Below are positions 1-11,093 of a stretch of DNA of 64,000 nucleotides, one piece after another. The position numbers and the translations under genes are program-made. The stretch comes from Pleurodeles waltl. Taxonomy: Eukaryota; Chordata; Amphibia; Caudata; Salamandridae. Under the pieces are notes generated by a model, which made no database searches, had not been told where the DNA came from, and worked only from the letters and a program-made list of their open reading frames with translations. The DNA is taken from positions 1 to 64,000 of the forward strand of contig NW_027150006.1 of assembly GCF_031143425.1 (NCBI RefSeq), written 5' to 3'. Numbering within the stretch: position 1 is the stretch's first letter; each line of letters begins with the position of its first letter.

Positions 1-383
1 CCTGATAAAAATGATACCTCACTTGTGTGGGTAGGCCTAGCGCCTGTGACAGGAAATGCCCCAAAACGCAACGTGGACACATCACATTTTTTTAAAGAAA
101 ACAGAGGTGTTTTTTGCAAAGTGCCTACCTGTAGATTTTGGCCTCTAGCTCAGCCGGCACATAGGGAAACCGACCAAACCTGTGCATTTTTGAAAACTAG
201 AGACCTAGGGGAATGCAAGATGGGGTGACTTTTGGGGCTCTGACCAGGTTCTGTTACCCAGAATCCTTTGCAAACCTCAAAATTCGGCTAACATAACACA
301 TTTTCCTCACATTTTGGTGACAGATAGTTCTGGAATCAGAGAGGAGCCACAAATTTCCTTCCACCCAGCATTCCCCCAAGTCT
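1..383. repeat. Representative monomer (reference coordinates for other entries)
   Basis: This monomer is used as the coordinate frame. Landmarks visible in most copies: an 8-bp palindrome TAGGCCTA at 32-39; a CpG-rich variable site at 45-48; a T7 tract running into TTTAAA at 87-96; a T6 tract at 111-116; GCCGGC at 153-158; CCTAGG at 160-165 and again at 204-209; three GGGG runs at about 208-211, 222-225 and 234-237; an A-rich tract near 290-297; and a pyrimidine-rich stretch near 355-383. The length of 383 equals 3x127+2, so no reading frame can pass from one monomer to the next in register. It is also close to twice a common nucleosome spacing. Confidence 0.9.
146..156 (+). promoter_or_regulatory. 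A-box-like sequence (weak, possibly fortuitous)
   Basis: TAGCTCAGCCG fits the RNA polymerase III A-box consensus TRGYNNARNNG. It occurs at the same place in most monomers, but many in the right two thirds read TACCTCAGCCG, which breaks the invariant G. I found no proper B box (GWTCRANNC) at a usual distance; the nearest candidates, GGTTCTGTTACC at about monomer 247 and AGTTCTGGAATC at about 326, both fail at the R position. Transcription is not shown. It may instead hint at a very old tRNA-derived piece in the monomer. Confidence 0.15.
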
Positions 384-575
384 CCGGATAAAAATGATAC
401 CTCACTTGTGTGGGTAGGCCTAGCGCCCATGACAGGAAATGCCCCAAAACACAACGTGGACACATCACATTTTTTTAAAGAAAACAGAGGTGTTTTTTGC
501 AAAGTGCCTACCTGTAGATTTTGGCCTCTAGCTCAGCCGGCACCTAGGGAAACCTACCAAACCTGTGCATTTTTG

Positions 576-1951
576 AAAACTAGAGAGCTAGGGGAATGCA
601 AGATGGGGTGACTTGTGGGGCTCTGACCAGGTTATGTTACCCAGAATCCTTTGCAAACCTCAAAATTGGGCTAAAAAAACACATTTTCCTCACATTTTGG
701 TGACAGATAGTTCTGGAATCAGAGAGGAGCCACAAATTTCCTTCCACCCAGCATTCCCCCAAGTCTTCTGATAAAAATGATACCTCACTTGTGTGGGTAG
801 GCCTAGCGCCCGCGACAGGAATTGCCCCAAAACGCAACGTGGACACATCACATTTTTTTAAAGAAAACAGAGGTGTTTTTTGCAAAGTGCCTACCTGTAG
901 ATTTTGGCCTCTAGCTCAGCCGGCACCTAGGGAAACCTACCAAACCTGTGCATTTTTGAAAACTAGAGACCTACGGGAATCCAAGATGGGGTGACTTGTG
1001 GGGCTCTGACCAGGTTCTGTTACCCAGAATCTTTTGCAAACCTCAATATTTGGCGAAAAAAACACGTTTTCCTCACATTTTGGTGACAGATAGTTCTGGA
1101 ATCAGAGAGGAGCCACAAATTTCCTTCCACCCAGCATTCCCCCAAGTCTCCTGATAAAAATGATACCTCACTTGTGTGGGTAGGCCTAGCGCCCGTGACA
1201 GGAAATGCCCCAAAACACAACGTGGACACATCACATTTTTTTAAAGAAAACAGAGGTGTTTTTTGCAAAGTGCCTACCTGTAGATTTTGGCCTCTAGCTC
1301 AGCCGGCACCTAGGGAAACCTACAAAACCTGTGCATTTTTGAAAACCAGAGACCTAGGGGAATGCAAGATGGGGTGACTTGTGGGGCTCTGACCAGGTTC
1401 TGTTACCCAGAATCCTTTGCAAACCTCAAAATTTGGCTAAAAATACACATTTTCTTCAAATTTTGGTGACAGAAAGTTCTGGAATCAGAGAGAAGCCACA
1501 ATTTTCCTTCCACCCAGCGTTCCCCCAAATCTCCCGATAAAAATGATACATCACTTGTGTGGGTAGGCCTAGCGCCCGCAACAGGAAATGCCCCAAAACT
1601 CAACGTGGACACATCACATTTTTTTAAAGAAAACAGAGGTGTTTTTTGCAAAGTGCCTACCTGTAGATTTTGGCCTCTAGCTCAGCCGGCACCTAGGGAA
1701 ACCTACCAAACCTGTGCATTTTTGAAAACTAGAGACCTAGGGGAATCCAAGATTGGGTGACTGGTGGGGCTCTGACCAGTTTCTGTTACCCAGAATCCTT
1801 TGCAAACCTCAAAATTTCACAAAAAAAACACGTTTTCCTCACATTTTGGTGACAGATAGTTCTGGAATCAGAGAGGAGCCACAAATTTCCTTCCACCCAG
1901 CATTCCCCCAAGTCTCCTGATAAAAATGATACCTCACTTGTGTGGGTAGGC
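576..1951. repeat. Duplicated block, copy 1 (partner 2863-4239)
   Basis: This block matches 2863-4239 at an offset of 2,287 bp (six monomers less the 11-bp deletion). The same order of monomer variants appears in both. I see a few substitutions between them, for example at 634, 668 and 1347, plus one extra T near 3,905 in the second copy, so identity is roughly 98-99% by eye. The match stops where 1952 is C and its partner 4240 is G. Confidence 0.85.
1437..1552. repeat. First example of the B-subfamily variant block
   Basis: Across this stretch (monomer about 288 through 20 of the next) several variants travel together: AAAATACACATTTTC, TTCAAATTTTGG or CTCAACTTTTGG, GACAGAAAG, CAGCGTTC, CCAAATCTCCCG and ATGATACATCAC. 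The alternative A block has AAAAAACAC, CTCACATTTTGG, GACAGATAG, CAGCATTC, CCAAGTCTCCTG and ATGATACCTCAC. I count about 36 B-type tails in the window, about 6 before 22 kb and about 30 after. Confidence 0.75.
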
Positions 1952-2101
1952 CTAGCGCCCGTGACAGGAAATGCCCCAAAACGCAACGTGGACACATCAC
2001 ATTTTTTTAAAGAAAACAGAGGTGTTTTTTGCAAAGTGCCTACCTGTAGATTTTTGCCTCTAGCTCAGCCGGCACCTAGGGAAACCTACCAAACCTGTGC
2101 A

Positions 2102-2103
2102 TA
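2102..2103. other. 11-bp deletion junction in one monomer
   Basis: Compared with other monomers, 11 bp are missing between GTGCAT and AGAGACC, removing most of the T5-GAAAAC segment at about monomer 187-198. One T of microhomology flanks the junction. I found it in only this monomer, so it has not been amplified. Confidence 0.85.
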
Positions 2104-2331
2104 GAGACCTAGGGGAATCCAAGATTGGGTGACTTGTGGGGCTCTGACCAGGTTCTGTTACCCAGAATCCTTTGCAAACCTCAAAATTCGGCTAACAAAA
2201 CACATTTTCCTCACATTTTGGTGACAGATAGTTCTGGAATCAGAGAGGAGCCACTAATTTCCTTCCACCCAGCATTCCCCCAAGTCTTCTGATAAAAATG
2301 ATACCTCACTTGTGTGGGTAGGCCTAGCGCC

Positions 2332-2335
2332 CGCG
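2332..2335. other. Hypervariable CpG pair (monomer 45-48), intact CGCG example
   Basis: This is the intact form of a site that varies between monomers. In the window I find CGCG, CGTG, CGCA, TGCG, TGTG, TGCA, CACG, CATG and CACA, all nine combinations expected if each of two CpGs can be intact, deaminated on the top strand (TG) or deaminated on the bottom strand (CA). Rare other states also occur, such as CGGG near 6,162 and CTTG near 28,755. Confidence 0.85.
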
Positions 2336-2862
2336 ACAGGAAATGCCCCAAAACGCATCGTGGACACATCAAATTTTTTTAAAGAAAACAGAGGTGTTTT
2401 TTGCAAAGTGCCTACCTGTAGATTTTGGCCTCTAGCTCAGCCGGCACCTAGGGAAACCTACCAAACCTGTGCATTTTTGAAAACTAGAGACCTAGGGGAA
2501 TGCAAGATGGGGTGACTTGTGGGGCTCTGACCAGGTTCTGTTACCCAGAATCCTTTGCAAACCTCAAAATTCGGCTAACAAAACACATTTTCCTCACATT
2601 TTGGTGACAGATAGTTCTGGAATCAGAGAGGAGCCACAAATTTCCTTCCACCCAGCATTCCCCCAAGTCTTCTGATAAAAATGATACCTCACTTGTGTGG
2701 GTAGGCCTTGCGCCCGTGACAGGAAATGCCCCAAAACGCAACGTGGACACATCACATTTTTTTTAAGAAAACAGAGGTGTTTTTTGCAAAGTGCCTACCT
2801 GTAGATTTTGGCCTCTAGCTCAGCCGGCACCTAGGGAAACCTACCAAACCTGTGCATTTTTT

Positions 2863-4239
2863 AAAACTAGAGAGCTAGGGGAATGCAAGATGGGGTGACT
2901 TGTGGGGCTCTGACCAGGTTCTGTTACCCAGAATCCTTTGCAAACCTCAAAATTCGGCTAAAAAAACACATTTTCCTCACATTTTGGTGACAGATAGTTC
3001 TGGAATCAGAGAGGAGCCACAAATTTCCTTCCACCCAGCATTCCCCCAAGTCTTCTGATAAAAATGATACCTCACTTGTGTGGGTAGGCCTAGCGCCCGC
3101 GACAGGAATTGCCCCAAAACGCAACGTGGACACATCACATTTTTTTAAAGAAAACAGAGGTGTTTTTTGCAAAGTGCCTACCTGTAGATTTTGGCCTCTA
3201 GCTCAGCCGGCACCTAGGGAAACCTACCAAACCTGTGCATTTTTGAAAACTAGAGACCTACGGGAATCCAAGATGGGGTGACTTGTGGGGCTCTGACCAG
3301 GTTCTGTTACCCTGAATCTTTTGCAAACCTCAATATTTGGCGAAAAAAACACGTTTTCCTCACATTTTGGTGACAGATAGTTCTGGAATCAGAGAGGAGC
3401 CACAAATTTCCTTCCACCCAGCATTCCCCCAAGTCTCCTGATAAAAATGATACCTCACTTGTGTGGGTAGGCCTAGCGCCCGTGACAGGAAATGCCCCAA
3501 AACACAACGTGGACACATCACATTTTTTTAAAGAAAACAGAGGTGTTTTTTGCAAAGTGCCTACCTGTAGATTTTGGCCTCTAGCTCAGCCGGCACCTAG
3601 GGAAACCTACAAAACCTGTGCATTTTTGAAAACTAGAGACCTAGGGGAATGCAAGATGGGGTGACTTGTGGGGCTCTGACCAGGTTCTGTTACCCAGAAT
3701 CCTTTGCAAACCTCAAAATTTGGCTAAAAATACACATTTTCTTCAAATTTTGGTGACAGGAAGTTCTGGAATCAGAGAGGAGCCACAAATTTCCTTCCAC
3801 CCAGCGTTCCCCCAAATCTCCCGATAAAAATGATACATCACTTGTGTGGGTAGGCCTAGCGCCCGCAACAGGAAATGCCCCAAAACTCAACGTGGACACA
3901 TCACATTTTTTTTAAAGAAAACAGAGGTGTTTTTTGCAAAGTGCCTACCTGTAGATTTTGGCCTCTAGCTCAGCCGGCACCTAGGGAAACCTACCAAACC
4001 TGTGCATTTGTGAAAACTAGAGACCTAGGGGAATCCAAGATTGGGTGACTGGTGGGGCTCTGACCAGGTTCTGTTACCCAGAATCCTTTGCAAACCTCAA
4101 AATTTCACAAAAAAAACACGTTTTCCTCACATTTTGGTGACAGATAGTTCTGGAATCAGAGAGGAGCCACAAATTTCCTTCCACCCAGCATTCCCCCAAG
4201 TCTCCTGATAAAAATGATACCTCACTTGTGTGGGTAGGC
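2863..4239. repeat. Duplicated block, copy 2 (partner 576-1951)
   Basis: Second copy of the region A duplication, sharing the distinctive variant order GCGACAGGAATTG, then the AAACACAACG type, then the AAACTCAACG type. It carries its own changes (a T at 3313 in CCCTGAATC, a poly-T one base longer near 3,905), so the two copies have had some time to diverge. Confidence 0.85.
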
Positions 4240-4969
4240 GTAGCGCCCGCGACAGGAAATGCCCCAAAACGCAACGTGGACACATCACATTTTTTTAAAG
4301 AAAACAGAGGTGTTTTTTGCAAAGTGCCTACCTGTAGATTTTGGCCTCTAGCTCAGCCGGCACCTAGGGAAACCTACCAAACCTGTGCATTTTTGAAAAC
4401 TAGAGACCTAGGGGAATCCAAGATTGGGTGACTTGTGGGGCTCTGACCAGGTTCTGTTACCCAGAATCCTTTGCAAACCTCAAAATTCGCCTAACAAAAC
4501 ACATTTTCCTCACATTTTGGTGACAGATAGTTCTGGAATCAGAGAGGAGCCACAAATTTCCTTCCACCCAGCATTCCCCCAAGTCTTCTGATAAAAATGA
4601 TACCTCACTTGTGTGGGTAGGCCTAGCGCCCGTGACAGGAAATGCCTCAAAACGCAACGTGGACACATCACATTTTTTTTAAGAAAACAGAGGTGTTTTT
4701 TGCAAAGTGCCTACCTGTAGATTTTGGCCTCTAGCTCAGCCGGCACCTAGAGAAACCTACCAAACCTGTGCATTTTTTAAAACTAGAGACCTAGGGGAAT
4801 CCAAGATGGGGTGACTTGTGGGGCTCTGACCAGGTTCTGTTACCCAGAATCCTTCGCAAACCTCAAAATTTGGCGAAAAAAACACGTTTTCCTCACATTT
4901 TGGTGACAGATAGTTCTGGAATCAGAGAGGAGCCACAAATTTCCTTCCACCCAGCATTCCCCCAAGTCT

Positions 4970-6499
4970 CCGGATAAAAATGATACCTCACTTGTGTGGG
5001 TAGGCCTAGCGCCCATGACAGGAAATGCCCCAAAACACAACGTGGACACATCACATTTTTTTAAAGAAAACAGAGGTGTTTTTTGCAAAGTGCCTACCTG
5101 TAGATTTTGGCCTCTAGCTCAGCCGGCACCTAGGGAAACCTACCAAACCTGTGCATTTTTGAAAACTAGAGAGCTAGGGGAATGCAAGCTGGGGTGACTT
5201 GTGGGGCTCTGACCAGGTTCTGTTACCCAGAATCCTTTGCAAACCTCAAAATTCGGCTAAAAAAACACATTTTCCTCACATTTTGGTGACAGATAGTTCT
5301 GGAATCAGAGAGGAGCCACAAATTTCCTTCCACCCAGCATTCCCCCAAGTCTTCTGATAAAAATGATACCTCACTTGTGTGGGTAGGCCTAGCGCCCGTG
5401 ACAGGAATTGCCCCAAAACGCAACGGGACACATCACATTTTTTTAAAGAAAACAGAGGTGTTTTTTGCAAAGTGCCTACCTGTAGATTTTGGCCTCTAGC
5501 TCAGCCGGCACCTAGGGAAACCTACCAAACCTGTGCATTTTTGAAAACTAGAGACCTACGGGAATCCAAGATGGGGTGACTTGTGGGGCTCTGACCAGGT
5601 TCTGTTACCCAGAATCTTTTGCAAACCTCAATATTTGGCGAAAAAAACACGTTTTCCTCACATTTTGGTGACAGATAGTTCTGGAATCAGAGAGGAGCCA
5701 CAAATTTCCTTCCACCCAGCATTCCCCCTTGTCTCCTGATAAAAATTATACCTCACTTGTGTGGGTAGGCCTAGCGCCTGTGACAGGAAATGCCCCAAAA
5801 CGCAACGTGGACACATCACATTTTTTTAAAGAAAACAGAGGTGTTTTTTGCAAAGTGCCTACCTGTAGATTTTGGCCTCTAGCTCAGCCGGCACCTAGGG
5901 AAACCTACCAAACCTGTGCATTTTTTTAAACTAGAGACCTAGGGGAATCCAAGATGGGGTGACTTGTGGGGCTCTGACCAGGTTTTGTTACCCAGAATCC
6001 TTTGCAAACCTCAAAATTTGGTTAAAAAAACACATTTTCCTCACATTTTGGTGACAGATAGTTCTGGAATCAGAGAGGAGCCAAAAATTTCCTTCCACCC
6101 AGCATTCCCCCAAGTCTTCTGATAAAAATGATACCTCACTTGTGTGGGTAGGCCTAGCGCCCGGGACAGGAAATGCCCCAAAACGCATCGTGGACACATC
6201 AAATTTTTTTAAAGAAAACAGAGGTGTTTTTTGCAAAGTGCCTACCTGTAGATTTTGGCCTCTAGCTCAGCCGGCACCTAGGGAAACCTACCAAACCTGT
6301 GCATTTTTGAAAACTAGAGACTTAGGGGAATCCAAGACGGGGTGACTTGTGGGGCTCTGACCAGGTTCTGTACCCAGAATCCTTTGCAAACCTCAAAATT
6401 TGGCGAAAAAAACACGTTTTCCTCACATTTTGGTGACAGATAGTTCTGGAATCAGAGAGGAGCCACATATTTCCTTCCACCCAGCATTCCCCCAAGTCT
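4970..6499. repeat. 4-monomer HOR unit (earliest copy in the window)
   Basis: Four monomers starting at 4970, 5353, 5735 and 6118 appear in the same order as in 8031-9562 and 9563-11093: a type with AAACACAACG and GAGAGCTAGG; a type with GGAATTGCC and CTACGGGAAT; a type starting TTGTCTCC with AAAATTATACC; and a type with AACGCATCG and GACTTAGG. This copy has small private differences (CATG at the variable site of the first monomer, a 1-bp loss in CAACGGGAC near 5,425). It suggests that the 4-mer existed before the 15-monomer HOR formed around it. Confidence 0.8.
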
Positions 6500-8030
6500 C
6501 CTGATAAAAATGATACCTCACTTGTGTGGGTAGGCCTAGCGCCCGTGACAGGAAATGCCCCAAAACACAACGTGGACACATCACATTTTTTTAAAGAAAA
6601 CAGAGGTGTTTTTTGCAAAGTGTCTACCTGTAGATTTTGGCCTCTAGCTCAGCCGGCACCTAGGGAAACCTACCAAACCTGTGCAATTTTGAAAACTAGA
6701 GACCTAGGGGAATGCAAGATGGGGTGACTTGTGGGGCTCTGACCAGGTTCTGTTACCCAGAATCCTTTGCAAACCTCAAAATTCGCCTAACAAAACACAT
6801 TTTCCTCACATTTTGGTGACAGATAGTTCTGGAATCAGAGAGGAGCCACAAATTTCCTTCCACCCAGCATTCCCCCAAGTCTTCTGATAAAAATGATACC
6901 TCACTTGTGTGGGTAGGCCTAGCGCCCGTGACAGGAAATGCCCCAAAACGCAACGTGGACACATCACATTTTTTTAAAGAAAACAGAGGTGTTTTTTGCA
7001 AAGTGCCTACCTGTAGATTTTGGCCTCTAGCTCAGCCGGCACCTAGGGAAACCTACCAAACCTGTGCATTTTTGAAAACTAGAGACCTAGGGGAATCCAA
7101 GATGGGGTGACTTGTGGGGCTCTGACCAGGTTCTGTTACCCAGAATCCTTTGCAAACCTCAAAATTTGGCGAAAAAAACACGTTTTCCTCACATTTTGGT
7201 GACAGATAGTTCTGGAATCAGAGAGGAGCCACAAATTTCCTTCCACCCAGCATTCCCCCAAGTCTCCGGATAAAAATGATACCTCACTTGTGTGGGTAGG
7301 CCTAGCGCCCATGACAGGAAATGCCCCAAAACACAACGTGGACACATCACATTTTTTTAAAGAAAACAGAGGTGTTTTTTGCAAAGTGCCTACCTGTAGA
7401 TTTTGGCCTCTAGCTCAGCCGGCACCTAGGGAAACCTACCAAACCTGTGCATTTTTGAAAACTAGAGAGCTAGGGGAATGCAAGCTGGGGTGACTTGTGG
7501 GGCTCTGACCAGGTTCTGTTACCCAGAATCCTTTGCAAACCTCAAAATTCGGCTAAAAAAACACATTTTCCTCACATTTTGGTGACAGATAGTTCTGGAA
7601 TCAGAGAGGAGCCACAAATTTCCTTCCACCCAGCATTCCCCCTTGTCTCCTGATAAAAATTATACCTCACTTGTGTGGGTAGGCCTAGCGCCTGTGACAG
7701 GAAATGCCCCAAAACGCAACGTGGACACATCACATTTTTTTAAAGAAAACAGAGTTGTTTTTTGCAAAGTGCCTACCTGTAGATTTTGGCCTCTAGCTCA
7801 GCCGGCACCTAGGGAAACCTACCAAACCTGTGCATTTTGGAAAACTAGAGACTTAGGGGAATCCAAGACGGGGTGACTTGTGGGGCTCTGACCAGGTTCT
7901 GTACCCAGAATCCTTTGCAAACCTCAAAATTTGGCGAAAAAAACACGTTTTCCTCACATTTTGGTGACAGATAGTTCTGGAATCAGAGAGGAGCCACAAA
8001 TTTCCTTCCACCCAGCATTCCCCCAAGTCT

Positions 8031-9562
8031 CCTGATAAAAATGATACCTCACTTGTGTGGGTAGGCCTAGCGCCCGTGACAGGAAATGCCCCAAAACACA
8101 ACGTGGACACATCACATTTTTTTAAAGAAAACAGAGGTGTTTTTTGCAAAGTGCCTACCTGTAGATTTTGGCCTCTAGCTCAGCCGGCACCTAGGGAAAC
8201 CTACCAAACCTGTGCATTTTTGAAAACTAGAGAGCTAGGGGAATGCAAGCTGGGGTGACTTGTGGGGCTCTGACCAGGTTCTGTTACCCAGAATCCTTTG
8301 CAAACCTCAAAATTCGGCTAAAAAAACACATTTTCCTCACATTTTGGTGACAGATAGTTCTGGAATCAGAGAGGAGCCACAAATTTCCTTCCACCCAGCA
8401 TTCCCCCAAGTCTTCTGATAAAAATGATACCTCACTTGTGTGGGTAGGACTAGCGCCCGTGACAGGAATTGCCCCAAAACGCAACGTGGACACATCACAT
8501 TTTTTTAAAGAAAACAGAGGTGTTTTTTGCAAAGTGCCTACCTGTAGATTTTGGCCTCTAGCTCAGCCGGCACCTAGGGAAACCTACCAAACCTGTGCAT
8601 TTTTGAAAACTAGAGACCTACGGGAATCCAAGATGGGGTGACTTGTGGGGCTCTGACCAGGTTCTGTTACCCAGAATCTTTTGCAAACCTCAATATTTGG
8701 CGAAAAAAACACGTTTTCCTCACATTTTGGTGACAGATAGTTCTGGAATCAGAGAGGAGCCACAAATTTCCTTCCACCCAGCATTCCCCCTTGTCTCCTG
8801 ATAAAAATTATACCTCACTTGTGTGGGTAGGCCTAGCGCCTGTGACAGGAAATGCCCCAAAACGCAACGTGGACACATCACATTTTTTTAAAGAAAACAG
8901 AGGTGTTTTTTGCAAAGTGCCTACCTGTAGATTTTGGCCTCTAGCTCAGCCGGCACCTAGGGAAACCTACCAAACCTGTGCATTTTTTAAAACTAGAGAC
9001 CTAGGGGAATCCAAGATGGGGTGACTTGTGGGGCTCTGACCAGGTTTTGTTACCCAGAATCCTTTGCAAACCTCAAAATTTGGCTAAAAAAACACATTTT
9101 CCTCACATTTTGGTGACAGATAGTTCTGGAATCAGAGAGGAGCCAAAAATTTCCTTCCACCCAGCATTCCCCCAAGTCTTCTGATAAAAATGATACCTCA
9201 CTTGTGTGGGTAGGCCTAGCGCCCGCGACAGGAAATGCCCCAAAACGCATCGTGGACACATCAAATTTTTTTAAAGAAAACAGAGGTGTTTTTTGCAAAG
9301 TGCCTACCTGTAGATTTTGGCCTCTAGCTCAGCCGGCACCTAGGGAAACCTACCAAACCTGTGCATTTTGGAAAACTAGAGACTTAGGGGAATCCAAGAC
9401 GGGGTGACTTGTGGGGCTCTGACCAGGTTCTGTACCCAGAATCCTTTGCAAACCTCAAAATTTGGCGAAAAAAAACACGTTTTCCTCACATTTTGGTGAC
9501 AGATAGTTCTGGAATCAGAGAGGAGCCACAAATTTCCTTCCACCCAGCATTCCCCCAAGTCT
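8031..9562. repeat. Nested 4-monomer HOR unit (1,532 bp)
   Basis: Four monomers at 8031, 8414, 8797 and 9180, followed directly by a second unit with the same order at 9563-11093. The offset is 1,532 bp, exactly 4x383. Differences between the units are few: GTAGGACTAG here against GTAGGCCTAG in the next unit, CATTTTGG near 9,366 against CATTTTTG, and an A-tract one base longer near 9,470. Confidence 0.88.
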
Positions 9563-11093
9563 CCTGATAAAAATGATACCTCACTTGTGTGGGTAGGCCT
9601 AGCGCCCGTGACAGGAAATGCCCCAAAACACAACGTGGACACATCACATTTTTTTAAAGAAAACAGAGGTGTTTTTTGCAAAGTGCCTACCTGTAGATTT
9701 TGGCCTCTAGCTCAGCCGGCACCTAGGGAAACCTACCAAACCTGTGCATTTTTGAAAACTAGAGAGCTAGGGGAATGCAAGCTGGGGTGACTTGTGGGGC
9801 TCTGACCAGGTTCTGTTACCCAGAATCCTTTGCAAACCTCAAAATTCGGCTAAAAAAACACATTTTCCTCACATTTTGGTGACAGATAGTTCTGGAATCA
9901 GAGAGGAGCCACAAATTTCCTTCCACCCAGCATTCCCCCAAGTCTTCTGATAAAAATGATACCTCACTTGTGTGGGTAGGCCTAGCGCCCGTGACAGGAA
10001 TTGCCCCAAAACGCAACGTGGACACATCACATTTTTTTAAAGAAAACAGAGGTGTTTTTTGCAAAGTGCCTACCTGTAGATTTTGGCCTCTAGCTCAGCC
10101 GGCACCTAGGGAAACCTACCAAACCTGTGCATTTTTGAAAACTAGAGACCTACGGGAATCTAAGATGGGGTGACTTGTGGGGCTCTGACCAGGTTCTGTT
10201 ACCCAGAATCTTTTGCAAACCTCAATATTTGGCGAAAAAAACACGTTTTCCTCACATTTTGGTGACAGATAGTTCTGGAATCAGAGAGGAGCCACAAATT
10301 TCCTTCCACCCAGCATTCCCCCTTGTCTCCTGATAAAAATTATACCTCACTTGTGTGGGTAGGCCTAGCGCCTGTGACAGGAAATGCCCCAAAACGCAAC
10401 GTGGACACATCACATTTTTTTAAAGAAAACAGAGGTGTTTTTTGCAAAGTGCCTACCTGTAGATTTTGGCCTCTAGCTCAGCCGGCACCTAGGGAAACCT
10501 ACCAAACCTGTGCATTTTTTAAAACTAGAGACCTAGGGGAATCCAAGATGGGGTGACTTGTGGGGCTCTGACCAGGTTTTGTTACCCAGAATCCTTTGCA
10601 AACCTCAAAATTTGGCTAAAAAAACACATTTTCCTCACATTTTGGTGACAGATAGTTCTGGAATCAGAGAGGAGCCAAAAATTTCCTTCCACCCAGCATT
10701 CCCCCAAGTCTTCTGATAAAAATGATACCTCACTTGTGTGGGTAGGCCTAGCGCCCGCGACAGGAAATGCCCCAAAACGCATCGTGGACACATCAAATTT
10801 TTTGAAAGAAAACAGAGGTGTTTTTTGCAAAGTGCCTACCTGTAGATTTTGGCCTCTAGCTCAGCCGGCACCTAGGGAAACCTACCAAACCTGTGCATTT
10901 TTGAAAACTAGAGACTTAGGGGAATCCAAGACGGAGTGACTTGTGGGGCTCTGACCAGGTTCTGTACCCAGAATCCTTTGCAAACCTCAAAATTTGGCGA
11001 AAAAAACACGTTTTCCTCACATTTTGGTGACAGATAGTTCTGGAATCAGAGAGGAGCCACAAATTTCCTTCCACCCAGCATTCCCCCAAGTCT
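9563..11093. repeat. Nested 4-monomer HOR unit, tandem second copy
   Basis: Directly follows 8031-9562 with the same monomer order. Private markers are TCTAAGATGG near 10,158, TTTTTTGAAAG near 10,798 and GACGGAGTGAC near 10,930. All three reappear in the later HOR copy at about 20,117, 20,753 and 20,885, which ties that copy to this one. Confidence 0.88.

Larger units (their letters stand above)
1..4969. repeat. Region A: 13 mixed monomers with a 6-monomer-spaced duplication
   Basis: Thirteen monomers starting at 1, 384, 767, 1150, 1533, 1916, 2288, 2671, 3054, 3437, 3820, 4204 and 4587. They are a mix of subfamilies: the variable site at monomer 45-48 reads TGTG, CATG, CGCG, CGTG or CGCA in different copies. 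An internal block is duplicated (see 576-1951 and 2863-4239). One monomer (1916-2287) is short by 11 bp. No gene or unique sequence is present. Confidence 0.9.

Noticed and set aside
1..30. Hammerhead-like core (CTGATAAAAATGA resembling CTGATGA)
   Set aside because: The invariant CUGAUGA and the matching GAAA core with flanking stems are not present. The resemblance is limited to five bases.
25..228. Recurrent 67-codon open frame on the + strand, present in most monomers
   Set aside because: It opens with GTG, not ATG, has no recognisable domain, and stops inside every monomer. Its apparent conservation is explained by homogenisation of the repeat, and the frame shifts from monomer to monomer because 383 is not a multiple of 3.
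247..259. B box partner for the A-box-like element (GGTTCTGTTACC)
   Set aside because: It fails the required R-A positions and lies about 100 bp from the A-box-like site, farther than in tRNA genes or typical SINE heads.
1..383. Monomer as an ancient dimer (ACTTGTGTGGG near 21 and ACTTGTGGGGC near 229; CATCACATTTT near 80 and CCTCACATTTT near 305)
   Set aside because: The offsets of the two similar pairs disagree (about 208 and 225) and the sequence between them does not align, so there is no consistent half-unit.
254..502. Recurrent 82-codon open frame on the - strand (longer 98-101-codon versions where one T is lost in GGTTCTGTACCC or where frames run on)
   Set aside because: It opens with TTG, spans a monomer boundary, overlaps the + strand frame antisense, and gains or loses its end with 1-bp indels. 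I see no codon-position bias in the variants and no known protein family.
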